Both the position numbers and the translations under genes were made by a program. A stretch of DNA of 50,002 nucleotides from an uncultured Clostridium sp. (GTDB taxonomy: Bacteria > Bacillota > Clostridia > TANB77 > CAG-508), in contig USFC01000002.1 in NCBI GenBank assembly GCA_900553865.1, positions 1 through 50,002 on the forward strand, written 5' to 3'. Positions 19,301-24,940 of this stretch are shown here, piece after piece. Each line of letters begins with the position of its first letter. The stretch's first letter is position 1. Under the pieces are notes generated by a model, which saw only the letters and a list, made by a program, of their open reading frames with translations, made no database searches and was not told the DNA's origin.

Positions 19301-20727
19301 TAACTAATGATGGTAGAAAACTTGCACTAGATCAAAGAATGATAAACAGTATGTTACCAGATGATGAAAATTCTAAAATATCGACCTGTGTTAATAATGT
19401 CTATAATATATGGAATGAAACAAAACAGAAAAAATTGACTCAACTTATATTCTGCGATTTATCTACTCCTAAAACTCTTGGAAATGATGATAATCCTTAT
19501 GAAATGGAAGAAATAGATGGCGTTTGGAAACTAAAAGATAGACAATTTACAGATGCATATACAGATATAAAAAGAAAACTAATTTTAAAGGGAATACCAG
19601 AAAATGAAATTGAATTTATACACAATGCAGATACGGAAGCTAAAAAAGAAGCATTATTTGAAAAGGTTAGAAATGGAGAAATAAGAGTTCTGCTAGGCTC
19701 TACTCAAAAAATGGGTGCAGGAACTAATGTGCAAAAAAAACTTATAGCTATGCACGATTTAGATTGTCCTTGGCGACCAGCAGATTTAACACAAAGACTT
19801 GGAAGAATACAAAGGCAAGGAAATGAAAATGATGAAGTTAAAGTTATAAGATATGTTACTGAGCAAACTTTTGATGCTTATTTATATCAGCTAGTTGAGG
19901 GAAAACAAAAATTCATCTCACAAATAATGACAAGTAGAACTCCTGTGAGGTCAGCAGAAGATATAGATGAAAGTGTATTAAATTATGCAGAAATAAAGGC
20001 TTTGGCAGTTGGTAATCCACATATTATTGAAAAAACACAACTTGAAGCAGATATATCAAAATTAAAAATAGTAAAACAGAGCTATTGGAATGAAATATAT
20101 GATATTCAAGATAAGATAGCAACATACTACCCAGCAGAGATAAAAAGGCTTCAAAATAGAATTGTAGGGCTAGAAAAAGATATAAAACAAGCTGAAGAAC
20201 AAACAAAATTGAATGATGATGGATTTTCGCCTATGAAGATAAATGATATTGTTTATTATAAAAAAGCAGATGCAGGAGAAAGACTAATTGCAGAATGTCA
20301 AACAATGACAAATACAGATAGTAGATATTTAGGCACATATAGAGGCTTTGATATTGTATTATCATTTGATGGTATATTTAACAAATTTACACTTCAATTA
20401 AAAAATGAATTATCTTATAATGTAGAACTCGGAGATGATAAATTTGGAAATATTATGAGAATTGATAATACAATACAGAATTTATCAAAGGTATTAGAAA
20501 AAGAAAAAAATGAACTAGAAAATACTAATAAACAATTTGAAGACGCAAAGATAGAATCTCAAAAAGAATTTTCAAAAGAAAATGAATTAAAAGAATTGGA
20601 GAGTAAATTAAGAGAAGTAAATAAACTATTAAAAATAGACGAAAAAGGCGAAAATGTTATAGAAGATTTTGAAGATGAAGAACAGGAAGAAAAAAGTCAA
20701 GACTATGATAAAGAACCTATAAGATAA
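13363..20727 (+). CDS. Giant N6-DNA methylase / SNF2-type helicase fusion of the mobile element
   Basis: 2454 residues. The N-terminus (WQKFLDCASSNFKYNFKDQVLIYAQRP) resembles the ArdC/LtrC-like part of such element proteins. A low-complexity linker (about 270-400) encodes tnpV in another frame. A methyltransferase domain follows: PSCGTGNF at 960-967 (motif I) and GNVPFGNY, a degenerate NPPF motif IV. Then a helicase: GAGKT at 1634-1638, DEAH at 1795-1798, ATGTPVSNS and QRLGRIQRQG (motif VI) at 2144-2153. The C-terminus is a coiled coil. Proteins of this design are common in clostridial conjugative elements; proposed roles are protection from restriction and DNA remodelling during transfer. 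NVPF instead of NPPF makes active methylation uncertain. Confidence 0.88.
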   Translation: MAKFKEITSLYFETLKNVTKDKESWQKFLDCASSNFKYNFKDQVLIYAQRPDAIAVAEMEQWNKYFKRWVNGGAKGIFLLDENNAQYGMRIVFDVTDTNRYGVKDYPIWKYNSKYEQEIIENLQANFGDLELSNSIENAIASTTYKVVQDNIQDYIEAFKEKSIGTPLENISDFELELNLSKFIVDSVAYMTLNRCGLNKDYLITDDRFEFVSQLTSYKQKIVLGNAVSRISDETITVIRNTITKLQNQEKIKNRTFENKNISEYNVSKLNERRDNYESNIYQSRRLSNAKLEHTKTGENTLGQIRTNEIGLFEEQQNGGLRNISNDQYSNEAPSRNTETSNRNDGNNNGTTRGEGQLNGRNEEQRLSNLGWNEKQSQNDSRRTSDAGSNIQLTNNFLSNVIPQEEQMQNIEIQVEAENAPTFSFSQEIIDRVLQDGSHFVNGKYRIYRKFQESLSSADNSKFLKNEYGTGGGSVSGNEELDVWYDSKGIRITKGFGENAPEILLTWNKVEKRIGELIKENRFLNEKEKSEYEKWLKEDYENEKWMLNRDNEQVIEQDDEEKIDIEEISEEIEKIYKYDIGTTVYFGANEYEITKIADDYISIVDKSFPLLSKDIDKEQFEQMLKDNPFNENLLVEKEDNTINQENIEKNYKLSNGNYFHFHTNEEGYYYAIYNEVGTEIDGGLLEYSEIDNEKQSIEDIRKRLAEFTDIKELTKDNLREVKQEFIDALESGAVLEEIENAVVKQVETNAINAVEELLQENEPKFKIGQIVYLEGNKRFRIEAISKEYDKIELADYDLYKSGYPIFRDESYSRFVNLYKNNERNFKQENIESKEVKTEKINYRITDEYLGVGTPTERLHNNIEAIKTLKNIEKENRLATSEEQEILAKYVGWGGLADAFDESKNSWHNEYLELKELLNEKEYERARESTLTAFYTPPYVIKAIYNALENMGLKDANILEPSCGTGNFLGMLPKNLEDCRMYGIELDEISGKIAKQLYQKSNIQITGYENADLPDSFFDVAIGNVPFGNYKVADKRYDKNNFVIHDYFFAKTLDKVRPGGVIAFITSKGTLEKESNEFRKYIAQRAELIGAIRLPDNTFTKNAGTRVTSDIIFLKKRDKIVDIMPEWVDLDYGENNIKMNSYFAEHPEMILGNVVMEATQFGRDDLACKQRENQNIQEDLQNAIQNLNAEIDDYVVEDIEDAKENDKTIPATPEVKNYSYTLVDGQVYYRLNSKMKSQSDLPLTTLNRIKGMMKLRDITRELIDLELNDYSDEDIKNKQKELNREYDEYVKKYGQMNDNANAKAFNEDSSYVLLSALEVWDNNTKLYKKADMFYKRTIKPHKVVERVDTANEALILSISEKAKVDLDYMQQISGKSKEDLINELEGVIFRVPDSENEVYQNADEYLSGNIREKLNVAKLAAENDERYKINVEALTRVMPKDLTPVEISVRLGATWIPSHYIEDFMFELLETPYYLQKDNIKIQFFDFTGDWQVEGKTRDRGNVKANTTYGTKRKNAYEIIEDSLNLKDTRVYDYEEDEHGNRVPVLNKQETAIAQQKQEAIKQAFQDWIWKDQERRNYLVKTYNTRFNSIRPREYDGSHITFEGMNSEITLRKHQRNAIAHILYGGNTLLAHEVGAGKTFEMVAGAMESKRLGLCTKSLFVVPNHIIDQIASDFIQLYPNANILVATKKDFTTQNRKKFCSKIATGDYDAIIIGHSQFEKIPMSKERQEEILRRQINDILRGIEDVKENNGERFTIKQLEKSKKKLEQKLKKLNDDTKKDNVITFEELGVDRIFVDEAHYYKNLYLYSKMRNVSGIAQTEAQKSSDLFMKTQYLDEITGGKGVVFATGTPVSNSMVELYTMQRYLQYNTLRKHHLQNFDAWASTFGETITAIELTPEGKGYRPKTKFAKFYNLPELMSMFKEVADIQTADTLNLPVPKVDFKTEVVKPTNFQKELVKGLGERAEKIRNKQVTPKQDNMLKITNDGRKLALDQRMINSMLPDDENSKISTCVNNVYNIWNETKQKKLTQLIFCDLSTPKTLGNDDNPYEMEEIDGVWKLKDRQFTDAYTDIKRKLILKGIPENEIEFIHNADTEAKKEALFEKVRNGEIRVLLGSTQKMGAGTNVQKKLIAMHDLDCPWRPADLTQRLGRIQRQGNENDEVKVIRYVTEQTFDAYLYQLVEGKQKFISQIMTSRTPVRSAEDIDESVLNYAEIKALAVGNPHIIEKTQLEADISKLKIVKQSYWNEIYDIQDKIATYYPAEIKRLQNRIVGLEKDIKQAEEQTKLNDDGFSPMKINDIVYYKKADAGERLIAECQTMTNTDSRYLGTYRGFDIVLSFDGIFNKFTLQLKNELSYNVELGDDKFGNIMRIDNTIQNLSKVLEKEKNELENTNKQFEDAKIESQKEFSKENELKELESKLREVNKLLKIDEKGENVIEDFEDEEQEEKSQDYDKEPIR
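14192..14542 (+). CDS. tnpV: TnpV-family protein, nested in the helicase gene in another frame
   Basis: 116 residues in the +2 frame relative to the surrounding gene. It matches the TnpV family first described in Tn4451: TYTKVGDYLMPNLSIP near the start, LGKFAQMRLDYLK, the helical LTKHLVEIQKQATEMME, WVGMKNNHKMIAEE and the terminal LIYN, with the usual length of about 110-120. AGGAG at 14179-14183 is 8 nt upstream of the ATG at 14192, so it has its own ribosome site; an in-frame ATG at 14174 lies before that site. In the surrounding protein this stretch is a low-complexity Asn/Gln/Arg/Ser linker, as expected where the second frame carries the constraint. TnpV has no firmly known function. Confidence 0.8.
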   Translation: MNLTYTKVGDYLMPNLSIPKQEKIHLGKFAQMRLDYLKNNKMEDYEIYLMTNTLTKHLVEIQKQATEMMETIMEQLEARDNLTEEMKNSDFLTWVGMKNNHKMIAEEQVMQDLIYN

Positions 20728-20765
20728 TTTGCACATTTGTTAATATATTGTCGGTAACATAAAAT
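20726..20765 (+). promoter_or_regulatory. Promoter with AATTTGCACATTTG box
   Basis: TTGTTA (20737-20742), 17 nt, TAAAAT (20760-20765). The 14-nt box at 20726-20739 is identical to 7456-7469 and overlaps the -35 in the same way. It begins at the helicase stop codon. Confidence 0.55.
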
Positions 20766-20786
20766 ACTATCAAAGGAGGTGGTATT

Positions 20787-21122
20787 GTGAAAGAAATATT
20801 AAACAATCCATTTATTGAGGAGATGTATAATAAGAAGAAAGGAAAGTATGAAGAACTGATTGCAGAAAATGATAAAAAATGGGAACAGTATGCAGAAGAT
20901 ACTCTTGAATGTGCAGGAATATTGTATAAGAGTATAGAACAGCATATTAATAATAAAGATATTTCTAAAAAAATGCAATGTAGGGTAAGAGATTTAACGA
21001 TGGCTTATGCGAAAGAGTGGGAACAAACAGTTTCAGATTATTATAAATTAGGTGTAGTAGATGGATTTAAAAACAGAAACAAGTTAAATGATATTTTAGG
21101 AGGAAAAAGTTATGAGCAATAA
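20787..21122 (+). CDS. Hypothetical helical protein (GTG start)
   Basis: 111 residues starting with GTG behind an AAAGGAGGTGG site. It is mostly helical and charged, with a C-terminal YYKLGVVDGFK that resembles the x-x-F/Y-K-x-G-x-x-x-G motif of small helical proteins in clostridial elements. The next gene has a similar ending (FKEGVRLGIKE) and overlaps it by 11 bases, so the two look like a related, co-translated pair. Function unknown. Confidence 0.6.
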   Translation: MKEILNNPFIEEMYNKKKGKYEELIAENDKKWEQYAEDTLECAGILYKSIEQHINNKDISKKMQCRVRDLTMAYAKEWEQTVSDYYKLGVVDGFKNRNKLNDILGGKSYEQ

Positions 21123-21726
21123 TTATGTGCAAGTATTTGAAGAATTATTTGAAGCAAATACAGTATTGGAAGATCCAATAGAATTTAGAGATTTAAACAA
21201 AGAGAAAGAAATTGAAGAATTTATTAGAAGTAAGGAACAAAGCATTATTGATAAAATAAAAACTAAAATATCAGATGATGAGTTCATTGAAGAGTTAAGA
21301 ACGAACTTTTTAGAGCTAGAAGGAGCATATTCAAAGGACTCAACATATTGGACGGAAGTAAATTACAAAATGGGTGGAATAGCTGGACTTAATCTTTTAA
21401 GAACAATGCAAAAATATAGAGAAAAGAGTAAAAATGAAAGCATTTATAGAACTTTATATGATAATTACACAAGTGATATTCTTTGCATTATAGAAGATGA
21501 AATTTTGAAACAATGCGAAGAATATAAAATTGCAAATAAAAAATATTGTGATTTTCTAATGGAAAACCCACGAATTGAAGATTTTTTAGATAATGGCAAA
21601 ATAGAGAATATTACACCAAAAGAAGTTTATAAAATATTTGAACTAATGCAGATTATAAATGAGATAGATGAAATTAGATTTAAAGAAGGTGTAAGACTTG
21701 GCATTAAAGAGGGAAACTTATCTTAA
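21112..21726 (+). CDS. Hypothetical helical protein, partner of the preceding gene
   Basis: 204 residues, mostly helical. It contains two copies of a motif resembling its neighbour's: YWTEVNYKMGGIAGLNLL in the middle and IRFKEGVRLGIKEG at the end. It may therefore be a duplicated or extended form of the same fold. Ribosome site AGGAGG at 21100-21105. A hairpin terminator follows directly. No known family is claimed with confidence. Confidence 0.6.
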   Translation: MSNNYVQVFEELFEANTVLEDPIEFRDLNKEKEIEEFIRSKEQSIIDKIKTKISDDEFIEELRTNFLELEGAYSKDSTYWTEVNYKMGGIAGLNLLRTMQKYREKSKNESIYRTLYDNYTSDILCIIEDEILKQCEEYKIANKKYCDFLMENPRIEDFLDNGKIENITPKEVYKIFELMQIINEIDEIRFKEGVRLGIKEGNLS

Positions 21727-21733
21727 TGAAATT

Positions 21734-21766
21734 GCAGGGATTTGAAACATAATCTCTGCTTCTTTG
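21734..21766 (+). terminator. Terminator, left copy of a duplicated hairpin
   Basis: GCAGGGATT (21734-21742) pairs with AATCTCTGC (21751-21759), then TTCTTTG. The 26-nt hairpin differs by one base from the one at 23199-23224, on the other side of the sigma/anti-sigma pair. Confidence 0.75.
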
Positions 21767-21796
21767 TAAAAAAATAATGATATAATATAAAAAAAT

Positions 21797-21822
21797 TGTT
21801 ACCTTTTAAATATTATTTCGTC
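21797..21822 (+). promoter_or_regulatory. Candidate ECF-type promoter of the sigma-factor operon
   Basis: TGTTAC (21797-21802), 16 nt, CGTC (21819-21822) fits the pattern of extracytoplasmic sigma promoters (TGAAAC-like, 16 nt, CGTC) and lies just ahead of the sigma gene. This suggests autoregulation. It is a pattern match only. Confidence 0.4.
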
Positions 21823-21845
21823 TTATTATATGAAAGGAGTTGAAT

Positions 21846-22388
21846 ATGGAAGATAATCAGATAATAGAGCTCTACTGGAATAGAAATGAAAAAGCTATTT
21901 CAGAAACTGATAAAAAATATGGTAAGTATTGCAATTATATTGCTTATAATATATTGCAAAATTCAGAAGATGCAAAAGAATGTATTAATGAAACATATTT
22001 GAAAACTTGGAATTCAATTCCACCACAAAGACCAAAAGTATTTAAGCTATTTATAGCAAAGATTACAAGAAATTTAGCCATTGATATATATCGTAAAAAT
22101 AAACATAAATCTGTAATGGAAGATATTTTAGATGAATTATCAGAATGTACTTCAAATGTAAGTATTGATAATGAAATTGAATATTCAGAAATACTTAAAA
22201 ATATAAATATATTTTTAGATAATTTATCACAAGAAAAGAGAGTTATTTTTAGAGATAGGTATTGGTCTTTGAATTCAATAGAAAATATAAGCAATAAATA
22301 TCAGTTAAAAAAAGGTAATGTCAAAATGATATTATCAAGAACTAGAAAAGACTTAAAAGAATATTTGAAAGGGGTTGATTTAATATGA
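21846..22388 (+). CDS. ECF-type RNA polymerase sigma factor
   Basis: 180 residues. Region 2 is recognisable (YIAYNILQNSEDAKECINETYLKTWNSIP and KITRNLAIDIYRKNK), and region 4 carries a helix-turn-helix (SIENISNKYQLKKGNVKMILSRTRKDLKEYL). Such factors direct polymerase to a small regulon when released from a membrane anti-sigma factor. The ATG at 21846 follows AAAGGAG (21833-21839); a TTG at 21840 is an in-frame alternative. The stop overlaps the next start (ATGA), so the anti-sigma is translationally coupled. The pair is framed by two near-identical hairpins, which suggests it entered the element as a cassette. Confidence 0.85.
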   Translation: MEDNQIIELYWNRNEKAISETDKKYGKYCNYIAYNILQNSEDAKECINETYLKTWNSIPPQRPKVFKLFIAKITRNLAIDIYRKNKHKSVMEDILDELSECTSNVSIDNEIEYSEILKNINIFLDNLSQEKRVIFRDRYWSLNSIENISNKYQLKKGNVKMILSRTRKDLKEYLKGVDLI

Positions 22389-23185
22389 AAAATGTTGAAT
22401 TACTAAAAATGCTTAATGACATTGACGAAAAGTTTTTAACAGAAGAATATCAGCCTAATTTAAAAAAAAGATATAGAATATCTTTTAAAGAAAGGATGAA
22501 TGAGATGAGGAATGTAAAATTAAAATATGTTTTAACTCCAGCTATTGCTTTCTCAATTGTATTAACAGGTATTGTAATGATAAATAATTACGACAATAAA
22601 ACAGGATTAGAAATAGCCAAAGATAATGAAACAATAGAAACACCAATGAATAATGAATCAAATGAAGATAATAAATTTGAAGATAATCAAATACAAATTG
22701 CAAAAGAAGATAATATAACATTTAGCAATAATAATATGCGTTCATCTGTAGCTATAAAAGCAAAATCTGTAAAGATGAATGTAATATCAGACTTTGAATT
22801 TCTTGAAAATTTAAGTATTCCTAAAGAATATGAGTTGAAAGAACAATTATCATTATACAAAGGAGAAAATACAAATGATACAGAATATAAAAAATTATGG
22901 CAATATGAATTGCATTATTTAGCAAGTAATTCAAACGATAGTGAAATTGAAAAAAATATTAACATTGTATTTACGAAGGAAGATTATATACTTGCGTGTA
23001 ATACACTTAAAACAGAAAATCTTCCAATTTCAACTATAAATGGAAAAGATATATATTTATTCAAAAGTAATAATGATTTAGGAAAACAAGCATTTTTTGA
23101 ATATAAAGGATATAAATTCTTTATTGAATCTACTAAATTAACAGAGAATGAATTTGTGGATTTAATAAAATCTATAATTCAATAA
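22385..23185 (+). CDS. Membrane-bound anti-sigma factor
   Basis: 266 residues. A cytoplasmic N-terminus of about 45 residues (KMLNDIDEKFLTEEY...ERMNEMRNVK) is followed by one membrane segment (about 48-66, LTPAIAFSIVLTGIVMI), an Asn/Glu-rich spacer, and an outer domain from about residue 125. The outer domain ends in beta strands and GYKFFIESTKLTENEFVDLIKSI, reminiscent of DUF4367-type sensor domains. Position and ATGA coupling to the ECF sigma gene identify it as its likely inhibitor. The signal sensed is unknown. Confidence 0.75.
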   Translation: MKNVELLKMLNDIDEKFLTEEYQPNLKKRYRISFKERMNEMRNVKLKYVLTPAIAFSIVLTGIVMINNYDNKTGLEIAKDNETIETPMNNESNEDNKFEDNQIQIAKEDNITFSNNNMRSSVAIKAKSVKMNVISDFEFLENLSIPKEYELKEQLSLYKGENTNDTEYKKLWQYELHYLASNSNDSEIEKNINIVFTKEDYILACNTLKTENLPISTINGKDIYLFKSNNDLGKQAFFEYKGYKFFIESTKLTENEFVDLIKSIIQ

Positions 23186-23198
23186 TATAAAAAAATAT

Positions 23199-23231
23199 GC
23201 AGGGATTTGAAATATAATCTCTGCTTTTTTT
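23199..23231 (+). terminator. Terminator, right copy of the duplicated hairpin
   Basis: GCAGGGATT (23199-23207) pairs with AATCTCTGC (23216-23224), followed by a run of T's. It ends the sigma operon and is 25/26 identical to 21734-21759. Confidence 0.8.
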
Positions 23232-23261
23232 GTGCCTAAAAATGGGAAGAAAGGAGAATTT

Positions 23262-23609
23262 ATGAAAGAAGAATTAATAAAAAAATTAAAAGCAGAAATG
23301 GAAAAATTTAAAGAAAAAATAAGAGAAAGTGGAGTTGATTATGCAATAGATAGGGCTTATGAAATAACAGTAAAACAGGAGATAATAGACATATTTGAAT
23401 ATGATAAAGATTTATCAAATGAAGAATATAAAGTTCTAAAATCAAGAGAAAATTTACTAGAAGATTGCTATGATGGGTGGTTAAAATGTGATGGAAATTT
23501 AAGGAGTGAACTTGAATTTTCAGTTGATGACACAATAGATAAAGTATCAGATGATTTTGCAAAAGAAAAAGAACAAAAGTCTAAAAAACACAAAGAAAAG
23601 GAGAGATAA
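23262..23609 (+). CDS. DUF3848-like protein
   Basis: 115 residues, helical. The stretch AYEITVKQEIIDIFEYDKDLS and LEDCYDGWLKCDGNLRSELE matches my memory of DUF3848, a family nearly confined to clostridial conjugative elements. Start at 23262 because AAAGGAG (23250-23256) is 5 nt upstream; an in-frame ATG at 23232 has no site. The next gene starts two bases after its stop, so it is co-translated with the Toprim protein, the usual pairing. Function unknown, probably DNA processing. Confidence 0.65.
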   Translation: MKEELIKKLKAEMEKFKEKIRESGVDYAIDRAYEITVKQEIIDIFEYDKDLSNEEYKVLKSRENLLEDCYDGWLKCDGNLRSELEFSVDDTIDKVSDDFAKEKEQKSKKHKEKER

Positions 23610-23610
23610 A

Positions 23611-24600
23611 ATGAGCAAGTTTTTACCAAAAGATGAGATATTATCAATAAAAAGTGTTGATTTATTCACTTATCTAAAGACTTGTTTTCCAAGTGAATTA
23701 CAATTATTTTGTAATGGAACTTATACGACAAAAACACATAGTAGCTTAAAAATTTCTAATGGATTATGGCATTATTTTAAAGAAGGTATTGGTGGAAAAA
23801 ATGCAGTTGATTATCTTGTAAAAGTAGAAAATTATGACTTTCTTTCAGCTTGTAATAAAGTTAAAAATGATATGAATTTAAAAAATAATATAAGCCTAGA
23901 AGAAATAGAAGAACAAGAAAAAATGAAATCAGCAAAGTTAGTTTTACCACCTAAAAATGAAACAAACAATAAAGTTATTTGTTACCTTATGAAACGAGGA
24001 ATTGATTTAGAAATAATAGAAAATTGCATAAAAAAAGGAATGATTTATGAAGATTATCCTTATAATAATGCAATTTTTTTAGGCTTTGATTTAGAAAATA
24101 GACCTAGATATTGTGCAATAAGAGCAACAAATACAAGCAATTTTAAAAGAGAAAGTTACGGCAGTGATAAAGCATATTCATTCAAAATGGAAGCAATAGA
24201 TAAAGAAAAAACAAATACATTATATTTATTTGAATCTGCAATTGACACATTATCTTTTGCAACATTTTTACGATATAGTGGTAAAAACTTTGAAGATTAT
24301 AATTTGATTTCTCTTGCAGGAATATATAAAACAGCTAGTGACTTTTCAAAATCAAAAATACCAAAAGCAATAGAAAATTATTTAAAGAATAATCAGCAAA
24401 TTGAAAAAATTGTGCTTTGTTTTGATAATGATGAAGCAGGAAGAAATGCAACAAAAGCTCTAAAAATGCTATTAGAAAATAAGTACAAAGTGATAGATCA
24501 TAGACCTAAAATTGGAAAAGACTATAACGATTATTTATGCTATTTTTTAAAACAGAGTAATAGAAAATTTGGAGATAGCAGACAAGAAAATGTAGAATAA
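23611..24600 (+). CDS. DUF3991/Toprim primase-like protein
   Basis: 329 residues. The N-terminal part (LFTYLKTCF, LKISNGLWHYFKEGIGGKNAVDYLV) has the shape of a CHC2-type primase entry domain but lacks the zinc cysteines. The middle fits DUF3991 (YLMKRGIDLEIIENCIKKG, NAIFLGFDLENRPRYCAIRAT). The Toprim domain shows Glu208 in FESAID and DNDEAG with Asp272 and Asp274, the metal-binding residues. Such proteins are common in mobile elements and may prime or process transferred single strands. The ATG at 23611 follows AAAGGAG. Confidence 0.82.
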   Translation: MSKFLPKDEILSIKSVDLFTYLKTCFPSELQLFCNGTYTTKTHSSLKISNGLWHYFKEGIGGKNAVDYLVKVENYDFLSACNKVKNDMNLKNNISLEEIEEQEKMKSAKLVLPPKNETNNKVICYLMKRGIDLEIIENCIKKGMIYEDYPYNNAIFLGFDLENRPRYCAIRATNTSNFKRESYGSDKAYSFKMEAIDKEKTNTLYLFESAIDTLSFATFLRYSGKNFEDYNLISLAGIYKTASDFSKSKIPKAIENYLKNNQQIEKIVLCFDNDEAGRNATKALKMLLENKYKVIDHRPKIGKDYNDYLCYFLKQSNRKFGDSRQENVE

Positions 24601-24616
24601 TATATTTAAAAATGAG

Positions 24617-24694
24617 AGAAAAATAACAAACAATTTTGTTAATTTTCTATCTAAATAAATCAAAATCAAATTCAAAATTTTTGAATGATTTTGA
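24617..24694. other. Two hairpins in the 24602-24763 gap
   Basis: AGAAAAATAACAA (24617-24629) pairs with TTGTTAATTTTCT (24636-24648) with one mismatch. A second imperfect inverted repeat, TCAAAATCA..TTCAA with TTGAATGATTTTGA, spans 24660-24694. Neither has a good T tract. They could end the Toprim transcript or be recombinase or regulator sites near the recombinase genes. Confidence 0.45.
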
Positions 24695-24763
24695 AGTAAC
24701 AAGCTAAAAAAGTTTTAAAAGATGAAATTAAAAAAAAGAATAATTAGTAGAGGAGAAAGATAT

Positions 24764-24901
24764 ATGATTTGTGATTGGAAGGTAGAATGTGTTACCAATA
24801 CTGAAATCACAGATGATGAAATGCAAGAAATAATATGCTCCAAAATTGCAAATGTACTAATTAACGAAGAAAATAAAATTTACACATTGGAAAATCAATA
24901 A
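24764..24901 (+). CDS. Small 45-residue protein before the recombinases
   Basis: MICDWKVECVTNTEITDDEM... ending YTLENQ. It has a ribosome site (AGAGGAG at 24749-24755) 8 nt before the ATG, and coding-like composition. No family recognised. Because it sits 39 nt before the first large serine recombinase, a directionality-factor role is possible, since such factors are often small proteins encoded nearby. There is no motif to prove this. Confidence 0.5.
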   Translation: MICDWKVECVTNTEITDDEMQEIICSKIANVLINEENKIYTLENQ

Positions 24902-24940
24902 TAATTTCTTTATATTTTTATATGAAAGGAAGAGATTATT

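Noticed and set aside
13363..20727. Helicase gene broken into two by tnpV
   Set aside because: The 2454-residue frame is continuous through 14192-14542; tnpV is in a different frame and does not interrupt it.
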